Positions 37,137-47,248 of a stretch of 64,000 nucleotides of DNA are shown here, piece by piece (the first letter of the stretch is position 1; each line of letters begins with the position of its first letter). Below the pieces are notes generated by a model. The model was not told the origin of the DNA. It did no database searches and worked only from the letters and a program-made list of their open reading frames with translations. This stretch comes from Gordonia sp. SID5947 (GTDB lineage: Bacteria > Actinomycetota > Actinomycetes > Mycobacteriales > Mycobacteriaceae), in NCBI RefSeq assembly GCF_009862785.1, contig NZ_WWHU01000001.1:4836001-4900000 (forward strand), written 5' to 3'. The position numbers were made by a program, and so were the translations under genes.

Positions 37137-38494
37137 CGGGCTCGCCGCGTCCTGGTCCGCTCTCCGCCGGGATCTCCGACGTACCTGCCCCGTCGGAGAT
37201 GACAGTGCAGGAGATGATCGACGCATCACCCCTGGGACCGGTCCTGGACAAGACGGTCGGCGAGGTGCTGGCGGGTCATGGGCTGCCCGCGCTGCCCACG
37301 CTGCCGCCGCCGTCGGCGCCCCTCCCAGGCCTACCGCCACTGCCGCAGATCGACCTCGACATCCTGGTCAAACCGCTGATCGACCTACTGGGCGGATTCG
37401 GCACCGGCGATCTCACCGCGGGAGACCTCGACCCCTCGGCGCTCTTACGGAGTTTGTCGAAGGTGCTCGAGACGACGATGTCGATGAGTTCCGGGGCTGT
37501 CGGGGCGCTCGACGAGCTCTGGACCGGGACCGCGTCTGCGGCGGCCGTCGGCAAGTCGGCGATGGCCACCGGCGACACCGCCCGGGTGACGGCGCAGGGT
37601 TCCGGGATGTCGTTCGACATCCAGGTGGCGGCCGGGATCGTCGGCTCCGGTCTGGCTGCGGTGCAGGGGATCATCGCGGCGACGATCGGCAAGATCGCCG
37701 CGACGATTCCGATCATCACGACCCCGTTGGGACAAGGTGCCGCCGTCGGATTCGCCACCGAAGGACTTGCCGAGGCGACTGCACAGGTCGCGGTGACCCG
37801 TGCACAACTGATGGGGCCCACCGCGTCGATGACCAGGAACGGGGTACCGGTCCCGATCACCGGCGCGCCTGCTCCCGGCGCTGTCGTGCAATCGGCTCTC
37901 GCGATGGCCGGCGCCGTTCTCGACATGGCGTCGCCCGCGGTGTCGTCGACGGCGACGGTCCGGCCGGCGGCGTCCCCGACGAGCAGCGCGGGGTCGACTG
38001 CCGGTGGGTGCACACGCACACCCGCTGCGCAGGAGTCGACCGTGAGTACCGCCGACGATCCCTGCGGTTTCGGCGCTGCGGGCGGTGTCGGTGGCACAGG
38101 CCATGTAGGCGATGGCGGTATCGGCACCGTCGGTGCCGCGGCGGCCCCACTCGCACCGCGCCCGTTCACCGGCCCGGCATCCGGCATGACCGAACCCACC
38201 GGTCACCACACGCAGCCGACGACCCGCGCGACCGTGGCATCGACCGGGCCGGTTTCCGCGTCGCCGGCGCCTCTGGGCGCCACCGGAACCCCCCGTGCCG
38301 CCGGCGCGTCCAATGAACATCGTCAGTCGCCCGACTACCTGGTGACCGGGGTCAACGGTGAGCGGATGGTCGGTGTGATCCCCGACGTGTCGCCCGCGGT
38401 CCTCGGTGACGAGAAGGAGCCGGAGTGCATGCCATCACCCGACATCGAGCTCCGGCTCGGCCCGCAGACGGACCGACCGGTCGTCGAGAGTTGA
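37133..38494 (+). CDS. EspA/EspE-like ESX-associated protein
   Basis: The 453-residue protein contains a WXG motif in LDELWTGTASAAAV (about residue 137) and a hydrophobic helical stretch GIVGSGLAAVQGIIAATIGKIAATIPIITTPLGQ, an arrangement seen in EspA/EspE-type proteins. The C-terminal half is low-complexity Gly/Ala/Pro/Thr with two Cys. The GTG at 37133 overlaps the EspC-like stop (GTGA); the TTG at 37112 is an alternative. Secretion is inferred from context. Confidence 0.6.
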   Translation: MTGSPRPGPLSAGISDVPAPSEMTVQEMIDASPLGPVLDKTVGEVLAGHGLPALPTLPPPSAPLPGLPPLPQIDLDILVKPLIDLLGGFGTGDLTAGDLDPSALLRSLSKVLETTMSMSSGAVGALDELWTGTASAAAVGKSAMATGDTARVTAQGSGMSFDIQVAAGIVGSGLAAVQGIIAATIGKIAATIPIITTPLGQGAAVGFATEGLAEATAQVAVTRAQLMGPTASMTRNGVPVPITGAPAPGAVVQSALAMAGAVLDMASPAVSSTATVRPAASPTSSAGSTAGGCTRTPAAQESTVSTADDPCGFGAAGGVGGTGHVGDGGIGTVGAAAAPLAPRPFTGPASGMTEPTGHHTQPTTRATVASTGPVSASPAPLGATGTPRAAGASNEHRQSPDYLVTGVNGERMVGVIPDVSPAVLGDEKEPECMPSPDIELRLGPQTDRPVVES

Positions 38495-38546
38495 GTCCCC
38501 GCCGCCGGCACGACCACCGTCCGGATGACCGACAGAATGAGGAGTC

Positions 38547-38939
38547 ATGACCGGTGAGATCGCTACAGAGAAGCTGGATGTCGAACCGGCAGAACTCATC
38601 TCGGCTGCCGGACGTCTGGACGGCCTTGCCGATCGGCTCCAACGTTCGCTGGGAGCGGCGACTCCCGCACTGATCGTCCGCGCCGCCGGACGGGACGAGG
38701 TCTCCGAGATCTCGGCGTGCAGTTTCACCACAGTGGCCCGCAGATTCACCGAGGACGCGGCCCGCGGCGTCGAGGAGCTCCGCAAGATCGCTGCGATGCT
38801 CCGCATGCAGGCGACGAAGTACCGAGAAGCCGACGACGCCGCGGCTTCCGCATTTCGGACCACCGACGCGCGTCACCACCGACGCGTCGAATCCGACAGT
38901 CCACCCCACCCCACATCGCCGTCGTCGAGAGGAGAGTGA
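38547..38939 (+). CDS. PE-family-like protein
   Basis: The 130-residue protein has two helices with the PE pattern, including LISAAGRLDGLADRLQ, RDEVSEISACSFTTVARRF and the secretion motif YREAD (YxxxD) at the end of the second helix. The N-terminal Pro-Glu itself appears as VEPAEL near residue 12. The tail is short and disordered. A PPE-like gene follows after one base, as in PE/PPE operons, so the two should form a heterodimer. Confidence 0.72.
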   Translation: MTGEIATEKLDVEPAELISAAGRLDGLADRLQRSLGAATPALIVRAAGRDEVSEISACSFTTVARRFTEDAARGVEELRKIAAMLRMQATKYREADDAAASAFRTTDARHHRRVESDSPPHPTSPSSRGE

Positions 38940-38940
38940 G

Positions 38941-39996
38941 TTGACCGGATTCACCGGCGTCATCTGGGGCGCGCGTAGCACCGAGAAGCTGGCCCTCGAC
39001 CTGCGCGCCGGCCCGGGCCCGGGCCCGTTGACCGATGCCGGATTCGCCTGGCACGCGGTGTCTTCCGACCTGTCGAACGCAGCCACCGAGTACACCTCGA
39101 TCCTGACCGCGCTCGGAGTGAACTGGCGGTCGCCGCGCACCGACGCCGCGCTCGAAACCCTGACGCGCCTCACGTCGTGGTTCGCAGAGGCGGCGGCCGC
39201 TGCTGGTCGCAATGCCCGCCGTGCGGAGGGGCAGGCGGCCGCGGTGACGGTGGCTCGGCTTTCCATGCCCGACCTCGTCGAGGTCGATGTGGCCGAGAAA
39301 GCGATGCAGGTTGCGACGGTCGTCGGTGTCGTCGCACCTGGCCTGGTCGGTGCTGCTGCGCGGGCCGAACAGGTCCTGCACGACCAGAAGTTGCGGGCCG
39401 CGCGTGTGATGGAGACCTATGAGGCCGCGACCGAATCTGCCGCACGTCCGTGGGAAGCCCTCGGGCCCGCACCAGATCTCGTCTTCGCGGACCCGCTCGG
39501 AGCGCGACGCTCGGCACAACAGTCGGCGGTCCGGACGTCATCTGCGCACATGCAGTCACCCGCGCTCTCGCCGTCGTCCGTGCGGCCGGTCTGCGCACCC
39601 ATGGGTTTCACGCTGGTGGAGTGCGGCACCACACCGGCGGCCGACAAGACGCGCTACGCGCCGACGGTCCTTGCCGGTGGGGTCGAAGGCGGCGTGCCCG
39701 TGTCGGAGACCGACATGGCGGCTGTGTCGCCATCACCGAACGCGCCGCTCGGGCCGATCGCCGCGCACGCAGGCATGGCCCCGGAACGTCAAGCCACGCG
39801 CAGCTCGGTGTCGCCGGAACAGGCCGGTGTCGCCTACGACCGGTCGGCGACCGTCGAGCGGCCGATGCCCACGTGGGCCGAGCTCGCCGTCGCTGAACAC
39901 GCTGTCGCACACCATGTCCCGAACGCCGCTGGGCGGCCGCTCGACCCGATGTATCTGACCGGGACTCTCGCGCGCGATCTCGGGAGGGAACCGTGA
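38941..39996 (+). CDS. PPE-family-like protein
   Basis: The 351-residue protein starts at TTG 38941 behind GAGAGGAGA. Residues 1 to about 150 follow the PPE fold: VIWGARSTEKLALDLRAGPGPGPLTDAGFAWHAV, then NWRSPRTDAALETLTRLTSWF (a WxS in the WXG place) and AARAEQVLHD. The initial PPE triplet is absent. The C-terminal 200 residues are low complexity with EHAVAHHVPNAAGRPLDPMYLTG at the end. It pairs with the preceding PE gene, as PE35-PPE68 does before esxB-esxA. Confidence 0.72.
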   Translation: MTGFTGVIWGARSTEKLALDLRAGPGPGPLTDAGFAWHAVSSDLSNAATEYTSILTALGVNWRSPRTDAALETLTRLTSWFAEAAAAAGRNARRAEGQAAAVTVARLSMPDLVEVDVAEKAMQVATVVGVVAPGLVGAAARAEQVLHDQKLRAARVMETYEAATESAARPWEALGPAPDLVFADPLGARRSAQQSAVRTSSAHMQSPALSPSSVRPVCAPMGFTLVECGTTPAADKTRYAPTVLAGGVEGGVPVSETDMAAVSPSPNAPLGPIAAHAGMAPERQATRSSVSPEQAGVAYDRSATVERPMPTWAELAVAEHAVAHHVPNAAGRPLDPMYLTGTLARDLGREP

Positions 39997-40324
39997 TGTC
40001 CGAGTCCGGTGTCGTCGCGGACCGGACGAGCGGTAGACCCGGCCGCGTCGACGAGGGCGGGACCGCCACCCGTATCGCCGGATTCGGCGTCGTCCGATGC
40101 GATCGCGATTCATCGACGCTCGCGAACCGCCGCACCCGATCGGAGAGAGTCGCGGTCTCATGGGCCGGGACTCAGACCGGCCGCCCGCCTGATGCGATGT
40201 CGGCTCCCCGGGCACAGCGTGGTGACACCCGACCGTCCGAAGACCGGCCGGGACCGGCTGGAACAGGCGACTCGGATATCAACCGCACCGACTTCCGGTG
40301 CCGTCACAGAGAAGGAGACACACC
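39997..40324 (+). other. 328-base spacer with an open frame between PPE and the WXG100 genes
   Basis: An ATG at 39996 overlaps the PPE stop (TGATG) and a frame stays open to 40361, overlapping the next gene by 37 bases. It would give a basic, disordered 121-residue protein with no recognised feature. The overlap and composition argue that it may be a leader region. A ribosome-binding site (GAGAAGGAG) for the WXG100 gene lies at the end. Confidence 0.4.
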
Positions 40325-40657
40325 ATGTTCGAGACAAGCGGCCACAGCGTGGTCCAGGTAGACCTGGGCGATGCACAGGCCTCGGCCGCGGCGATCGGCC
40401 AGATCGTGAACGACATGCAGGGGATACTGCGATCGATCCAGGGCCACACCGAGAACGGTCAGGTCGGATGGAAGGGCACGGCACAGGTCGCGTTCGGCAC
40501 CACCAGCAGCGACTGGCAGGGTTCGGCGACCAAGCTGCAGGCCATCCTCCAAGAGATCGAGACCAACCTGTCCAGTGGATTCACCGGGTACGAGGACCTC
40601 GATCACAGTGCCGGACAGGCAATCACCGCGAGCATCGGCGGTGGCCTCCGGATCTGA
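40325..40657 (+). CDS. WXG100 protein, EsxB-like
   Basis: The 110-residue protein forms a helix-turn-helix with the WXG motif in VGWKGTAQ (about residue 46) and the YxxxD export signal as YEDLD near the C-terminus (SGFTGYEDLDHSAG). These are the marks of the EsxB/CFP-10 member of a secreted heterodimer. It is followed by the EsxA-like gene after 54 bases. The ATG at 40325 follows AGAAGGAGA. Confidence 0.88.
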   Translation: MFETSGHSVVQVDLGDAQASAAAIGQIVNDMQGILRSIQGHTENGQVGWKGTAQVAFGTTSSDWQGSATKLQAILQEIETNLSSGFTGYEDLDHSAGQAITASIGGGLRI

Positions 40658-40711
40658 CCCGGGCACAGCACGTCGAAATCATCCATCCCGAACCATTTTC
40701 AAGGAGAGACC

Positions 40712-41014
40712 ATGACAGGCACGATCAGTTACGACCACGGCAATCTCGGTGATCTGTCGGGCAACATCCGCCGGCAGTTCAATGCCCTCGAGCAGCTCGC
40801 CGGTCAGCTCAAGCGACAGGTCCATCAGTTGCAGGGCAACTGGACATCGCCCGATGCGGCTGCCAACTACCACGATGCCCAGGCCCGATGGGATGCCTTG
40901 TTCGGCCAGGCGCGCGAGCAACTCGACGGGCTGGGCCGAGGTGTGCAGAACGCCTCGGAACGCATGAGAGAAACCGACCGGTCCATCGGCAACACCTTCA
41001 AGAGCACCTTCTGA
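40712..41014 (+). CDS. WXG100 protein, EsxA-like (WxS variant)
   Basis: The 100-residue protein has two amphipathic helices. The turn reads NWTSPDAAANYH, so Gly of WXG is replaced by Ser. There is no YxxxD, as expected for the EsxA partner that relies on EsxB for targeting. It is the last gene of the run. AAGGAGAG precedes the ATG. Confidence 0.85.
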   Translation: MTGTISYDHGNLGDLSGNIRRQFNALEQLAGQLKRQVHQLQGNWTSPDAAANYHDAQARWDALFGQAREQLDGLGRGVQNASERMRETDRSIGNTFKSTF

Positions 41015-41161
41015 CCGCTCGACCGCTGGGTCTCGGACGGGGGGCCACGTGCGCGGTGGCCCCTCGTTCGTTGCTCGCCGAGCTCGCCAGATCGGTAGAG
41101 TCCGACCGTCGGTCGGACTGGGGGGTCGCGCAGTCGATCGTGCGGACCAAGGAGGAGAAAC

Positions 41162-42085
41162 GTGTCAGTCGAGGGCTCCAAGCGGGCGATCATCGCCGCG
41201 CTGCTGGCCAACGCGGGGATCGCATTGGCGAAGTTCGTCGGATTCCTGATCACCGGGTCGTCGTCGCTGCTCGCCGAAGCGGTGCACTCTGTTGCGGACA
41301 CGTCGAACCAGGGCTTGCTCCTCCTGGGGCAACAACGAGCGGCGAAAAAGGCGGACCAGCTGCACCCCTTCGGGTATGGGCGCAGCCGGTACTTCTACTC
41401 CTTCGTGGTCGCCCTGGTGCTGTTCAGTCTCGGCTCCCTGTTCGCGATCTACGAGGGCATCCACAAGATCCAGCACGCACACGACCACGAGCTCGAGTCA
41501 CCGCTCGTGGCGGTCATCATCCTGGTGGTGGCGATCTGTCTCGAGGGTTACAGCTTCACCACCGCCTACCGTGAGTCGAAGCCGTTGAAGGGCAAGGCCA
41601 GTTGGTGGCGTTTCATCCGGAATTCGCGTTCGCCGGAACTGCCGGTGGTGTTGCTCGAGGACTCCGGCGCACTCGTCGGTATCGTGCTCGCGCTCGCGGG
41701 CGTCGGGCTCACGATGCTGACCGGCGACGCGGTCTGGGATGGTGTCGGCACCTTGGGCATCGGCGTCCTCCTGGGCATCATCGCGATCATCCTGATCGTC
41801 GAGATGAAGAGCCTGTTGATCGGCGAAGGGGCGACCGAGGAGGAGGATCGCGCGCTGCGCAACGCGTTGGCCGCCGATGGCGTCGACCGCGTCATCCACA
41901 TGAAGACCCAGTATCTCGGGCCCGAGGAACTGCTTGTCGCCGCGAAGATCGCGATCCCGGCGGGGGTGGACGCCATCACGGTTGCGCACACGATCGACGC
42001 GGCAGAGGTCCGGGTGCGCTCGGCGGTGCCGCAGGCGCGGGTCATCTACCTCGAACCGGACATCGACCGCGGTTCGGGCGGCTGA
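41162..42085 (+). CDS. Cation diffusion facilitator (CDF) transporter
   Basis: The 307-residue protein has six membrane segments and a C-terminal cytoplasmic domain. The TM2 motif AEAVHSVADTSNQ (HxxxD) is present. In TM5 the usual HxxxD is LLEDSGALVGI, so an acidic set replaces the His, seen in some members that move metals other than zinc. The likely role is efflux of a divalent metal. The start is GTG at 41162 with GGAGGAG upstream. Confidence 0.9.
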   Translation: MSVEGSKRAIIAALLANAGIALAKFVGFLITGSSSLLAEAVHSVADTSNQGLLLLGQQRAAKKADQLHPFGYGRSRYFYSFVVALVLFSLGSLFAIYEGIHKIQHAHDHELESPLVAVIILVVAICLEGYSFTTAYRESKPLKGKASWWRFIRNSRSPELPVVLLEDSGALVGIVLALAGVGLTMLTGDAVWDGVGTLGIGVLLGIIAIILIVEMKSLLIGEGATEEEDRALRNALAADGVDRVIHMKTQYLGPEELLVAAKIAIPAGVDAITVAHTIDAAEVRVRSAVPQARVIYLEPDIDRGSGG

Positions 42086-42240
42086 CATCGGCCGCTGCCG
42101 CAGGCCAGACACGCGAACCGGCATTCGTGCCGCGCGTGCAATGGCTGTGGGCTAGCGTAGGCAATCGCTTCACCAGACGTTCGCGACGATCGAGCCGGAC
42201 AGCGATCCAGACCCGGCTCGGGTAACGGGAGGTCCATCGG

Positions 42241-43749
42241 ATGGCGAATCCGCTCACCCGCCGGAAATCCATCGAGCAGTCGATGGCTGACACGGATGAA
42301 CCCGAGCACAGACTCCGCAAAGACCTCTCCGCCTGGAACCTGATCGTCTTCGGGGTGTCGGTGGTGATCGGCGCGGGCATCTTCACCATCACCGCGTCGA
42401 TCGCGGGCGACAAGGCAGGCCCGGCGATCTCGATCTCGTTCGTGATGGCGGCGATCGCCTGTGCGCTCGCTGCGCTCTGCTACGCCGAGTTCGCCTCGAC
42501 GGTGCCGGTGGCCGGTTCTGCCTACACGTTCGGATACGCGACGTTCGGTGAGTTCCTCGCGTGGATTCTGGGGTGGGACCTGATCCTCGAGTTCGCGGTC
42601 GGTGCCGCGGTGGTGGCGAAGGGCTGGTCGAGCTATCTCGGCAGCGTCTTCGGATTCGCGGGTGGCACCGTCGAGATCGGGGGACACGACGTCGACTGGG
42701 GTGCGATCGTCATCATCGCCGTGGTGACCACCTTGTTGGTCCTCGGGACCAGGCTCTCGTCACAGGTCTCGGCGATCATCACCGCGATCAAGGTCGCCGT
42801 CGTGCTGATGGTGATCATCGTCGGCTTCTTCTACGTCAAGGCTGACAACTACACACCGTTCGTGCCGCCTGCCGAGCATGGCGCCGGCAGCGAGAAGTCC
42901 GTGGACTCCACGTTGTTCTCGCTTCTCACCGGCGGCGGTGACAGTTCCTACGGCTGGTACGGCGTCCTGGCGGCAGCGTCGATCGTGTTCTTCGCGTTCA
43001 TCGGCTTCGACGTCGTCGCGACCACCGCCGAGGAAACCCGCAATCCGCGCAAGGATGTCCCGCGCGGCATTCTGGGGTCCCTGGCCATCGTCACCGTGCT
43101 CTATGTCCTCGTCACGATCGTGGTGACCGGCATGGTCAGCTACAAGCAACTCGCCACCAGCGAAGACGGTGACGCGACGAACCTTGCGGACGCATTCGCT
43201 CTCAATGGGGTCACCTGGGCGGAGAAGGTCATCGCCATCGGTGCGCTGGCCGGTCTGACAACGGTCGTGATGGTGCTGATGCTCGGCCAGTCGCGGGTCC
43301 TCTTCGCGATGTGCCGTGACGGGCTGCTGCCGCGCGCCATGTCGAAGACGCATCCGCGGTTCGGCACGCCCGCCCGCCTGACGATCCTCATCGGCGTGGT
43401 GGTCGCCGTGGTCGCCGGATTCTTCCCGATCGACAAGCTCGAGGAGATGGTGAACGTCGGCACGCTGTTCGCCTTCATCGTGGTGGCGGGAGGCGTGATG
43501 GTGCTGCGACGTACCCGGCCAGATCTCGATCGAGGCTTCACCGTCCCGGGAGGCCCGGTGATCCCGGTCCTGGCGATCCTGGCGTGTCTGTGGCTGATGC
43601 TCAACCTCTCGGCACTCACCTGGATCCGGTTCGTCATCTGGATGGTGATCGGTGTGGCCGTCTACTTCCTCTACAGTCAGCGGCACTCGATGGTCGGCAA
43701 ACGCGAGCGCGGGGAGATCACCGATCCCGTGGGGTCCGCGGAGCGGTAG
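42241..43749 (+). CDS. Amino acid permease (APC superfamily)
   Basis: The 502-residue protein has about 12 membrane segments of the cationic-amino-acid transporter/YfnA type. The substrate-binding GVSVVIGAGIFTITAS motif in TM1 and FAFIGFDVVATTAEETRNPRKDVPRGI in TM6-7 are typical. Substrate cannot be set from the sequence. It lies upstream of sahH, with 132 bases between them. Confidence 0.92.
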   Translation: MANPLTRRKSIEQSMADTDEPEHRLRKDLSAWNLIVFGVSVVIGAGIFTITASIAGDKAGPAISISFVMAAIACALAALCYAEFASTVPVAGSAYTFGYATFGEFLAWILGWDLILEFAVGAAVVAKGWSSYLGSVFGFAGGTVEIGGHDVDWGAIVIIAVVTTLLVLGTRLSSQVSAIITAIKVAVVLMVIIVGFFYVKADNYTPFVPPAEHGAGSEKSVDSTLFSLLTGGGDSSYGWYGVLAAASIVFFAFIGFDVVATTAEETRNPRKDVPRGILGSLAIVTVLYVLVTIVVTGMVSYKQLATSEDGDATNLADAFALNGVTWAEKVIAIGALAGLTTVVMVLMLGQSRVLFAMCRDGLLPRAMSKTHPRFGTPARLTILIGVVVAVVAGFFPIDKLEEMVNVGTLFAFIVVAGGVMVLRRTRPDLDRGFTVPGGPVIPVLAILACLWLMLNLSALTWIRFVIWMVIGVAVYFLYSQRHSMVGKRERGEITDPVGSAER

Positions 43750-43881
43750 TCGTGCGGCCACCGACGTCCGACCGGTCACGGCGATCGGGTGGTGGTCCGC
43801 CGGGCGGGGTCCGATAGCCTGAGTCGAACGCCTTCCGCACTGCACGAGCAGTGCCATGACAGCGAACGACAAGGGGATCAC

Positions 43882-45348
<1,467 letters not shown>

Positions 45349-45372
45349 CTCGCGCCGCGAGACCACATGAGC

Positions 45373-45406
45373 CAGCATCCGGGTTCCGCACGGAACCCGG
45401 GTGCTG
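45373..45406 (+). terminator. Terminator hairpin after sahH
   Basis: Arms 45373-45387 and 45392-45406 pair over 15 bases (one G-U) around a 4-base loop, followed by CCTTGTG. It lies 25 bases past the stop and should also serve the convergent gene from the other side. Confidence 0.8.
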
Positions 45407-45479
45407 CCTTGTGTCCGATGGCTTCTCGACGACGGTCAGGAGGCGAAAGGCCGTGTCGCCGACCCGGACCCGAACGGGG

Positions 45480-46427
45480 TCAGGTCCCGATGTCCGGTTC
45501 GGCACCCGGGCACACGAACCAGGTGCCGTTCTCGCGGGTGAAGCTCTCGGGGTTCTGCTTCGGACTGGACCGCTGGTTGCCGAGTTCGAGATGAGTACTC
45601 ACGGTCGATTCGGCGGAGTCCCCGGTCACGGTGACCGCAGACAGTTCGTCGAGGACGACGTTGCCGGTGAGGTCGAGGGGGTGGGTCACCTGCGGGCGCA
45701 CCACACTGCACACGGATGCCTGAATCCGCCCCACGTCGCGTGAATTGACCGCGTCGACGAAGTTCTGCATGGCCGACCGGATGGCGGTGACCTCGGCCTG
45801 ATTCGCGGCCGTCCCTCCGGAGCCCGTTCTCGGCTGGCCGTCGGCGGCGGTGGGTGGCGTGTTGACGGCCACGTCCCCGGTGTCCGGGTCGGCCGAACGG
45901 ACTGCGGCGGTGACGAACAACGCAGCCATGGCGACGATCACGAGCATCCCCACGACCGCGGCCGCGATCACCGCGCCGGTGTGTCGTCGTCGGGGTGGGT
46001 ACGGCATCGGATAGCCGCCGGGCCCATACGCGGCGGGCGGGAATCCGCCGTGGGAGAACTGAGGATACGGCGGTGGCCCATACTGCGGTGGCCCATACTG
46101 CGTTGGCCCGTACTGCGGTGCCCCATACGGCGTTGCCCCATACGGCGGCGGGTAGGGGGCGGCACCTGTCGGTGGCCCCGGCACCGCGTGCATCGGAGGG
46201 GCGGGATGCGGCATACCCGGCGGGAGAAACGACCCGGATGGTGTCGAACCAGGTGGCGTCGCATCGGCATCCGCATCGGGGTGGGGCCTGCCGTGCCTGG
46301 GGGCGTGAGGAGCCCCGGCGGCCGGCCCGGCCTGTTCCGCCACTCGGCCGTCAGGCCACGGTGGGCCGGTGGCCGCGGGGTCGGGGCCTTGGGAAGCCCC
46401 TCCGCCGGGCGCTGGCTGGTGGGTCAT
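45480..46427 (-). CDS. Pro-rich single-pass membrane protein
   Basis: The 315-residue protein has a cytoplasmic Pro/Gly/Tyr-rich half with a tandem PQYGP-like repeat (about 95-125; 15-base DNA repeats near 46070-46140), one membrane helix (VIAAAVVGMLVIVAMAALFV, near 152-171) and an exported domain (AIRSAMQNFVDAVNSRDVGRIQASVC) of the DUF4878/SnoaL-like kind. It could be a surface or lipid-interaction protein. Function is unknown. It converges with sahH. Confidence 0.8.
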   Translation of the reverse strand: MTHQPAPGGGASQGPDPAATGPPWPDGRVAEQAGPAAGAPHAPRHGRPHPDADADATPPGSTPSGSFLPPGMPHPAPPMHAVPGPPTGAAPYPPPYGATPYGAPQYGPTQYGPPQYGPPPYPQFSHGGFPPAAYGPGGYPMPYPPRRRHTGAVIAAAVVGMLVIVAMAALFVTAAVRSADPDTGDVAVNTPPTAADGQPRTGSGGTAANQAEVTAIRSAMQNFVDAVNSRDVGRIQASVCSVVRPQVTHPLDLTGNVVLDELSAVTVTGDSAESTVSTHLELGNQRSSPKQNPESFTRENGTWFVCPGAEPDIGT

Positions 46428-46507
46428 GCGGCGTCCTTAATACGGCGTCCTCCATACGGGCGGGATCATTTCAGGCTAGCGAAAACCCCGGTGCTCGGCA
46501 CGGATCC

Positions 46508-47161
46508 TCATTCGGCCGAGAGACGTCTCGAGAGTTCCTCGACGTCACCGTCGGTCGTCGCCACCCAGGGTGACATCCATTGCGAACGCGCGAGCTGCCG
46601 GTACACCGAGTCGACCCGCACCTGCAGGTCACGGTCGCGTTCGTACAGGTCTTGCGGTCGAGCCGAATCGGTGGCCGCCCGATGGGCCGCGCGGTCCATC
46701 GCGACGTCGGGCGGCACCCCGAGGAGAACGTGCCGATCGGGCACCGGGAGCCCGAATCGGCCGAACTCGAGGTCGGTCACCCAGCCGACCATCTCGCCGT
46801 CGGCATCCTGACCGAGGCGGGCCGCGTTGTAGGCGGCGTTCGATGCCACATAGCGGTCGAGCACCACGATGTCGTGTTCCCCGACGGCCTTTCGGATCCC
46901 GTCGGCGGCGCCCGCCCGATCCAGGGCGAACATCAGGGCCATCGCATAGACACTGTCGCGTAGATCACCGTGCTGTCCGTGGAGCGCTTCCGCCGCCAGG
47001 TCGGCGGTGACCGAGGCCCCGTATCGGGGGAATGTCAGTGTCCACACGCGCAATCCGTCGTCGCGCCACCGGTCGACGAGCGCGGTCACCAGCGTGTTCT
47101 TGCCGGCGCCGTCGAGTCCCTCCACCGCAATCAGTTGACCCACGAGGGCGATGGTATCCAT
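46508..47161 (-). CDS. tmk: Thymidylate kinase
   Basis: The 217-residue enzyme phosphorylates dTMP to dTDP. The P-loop VEGLDGAGKNTL (Asn in place of the usual Ser/Thr), the DR motif LDRYVASNAAYNAARL and a lid region are present. It starts at ATG 47161 or, more like the mycobacterial N-terminus, GTG 47143 (VGQLIAVEG). Unlike in M. tuberculosis, where tmk runs in the same direction as mtrA (recalled), here it is divergent from mtrA. Confidence 0.93.
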   Translation of the reverse strand: MDTIALVGQLIAVEGLDGAGKNTLVTALVDRWRDDGLRVWTLTFPRYGASVTADLAAEALHGQHGDLRDSVYAMALMFALDRAGAADGIRKAVGEHDIVVLDRYVASNAAYNAARLGQDADGEMVGWVTDLEFGRFGLPVPDRHVLLGVPPDVAMDRAAHRAATDSARPQDLYERDRDLQVRVDSVYRQLARSQWMSPWVATTDGDVEELSRRLSAE

Positions 47162-47222
47162 CGCCGACGCGGTCTCCGGCCAGGCCGTCGCGGTGGGTTC
47201 GGCGCGTCATCTCCGCGGTTGG

Positions 47223-47238
47223 GTCACGAAAGTGTCAC
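47223..47238 (+). promoter_or_regulatory. Candidate MtrA box upstream of mtrA
   Basis: GTCAC occurs twice with an 11-base period (47223-47227 and 47234-47238, GTCACG-n5-GTCACC). That is the form reported for MtrA sites in actinobacteria (GTNACC-n5-GTNACC, recalled). It ends 10 bases before the mtrA ATG, suggesting negative autoregulation and a very short or absent leader. Confidence 0.5.
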
Positions 47239-47248
47239 CATTGTGAAC

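Noticed and set aside
43750..43881. SAH riboswitch before sahH
   Set aside because: The conserved riboswitch core was not found in this 132-base gap.
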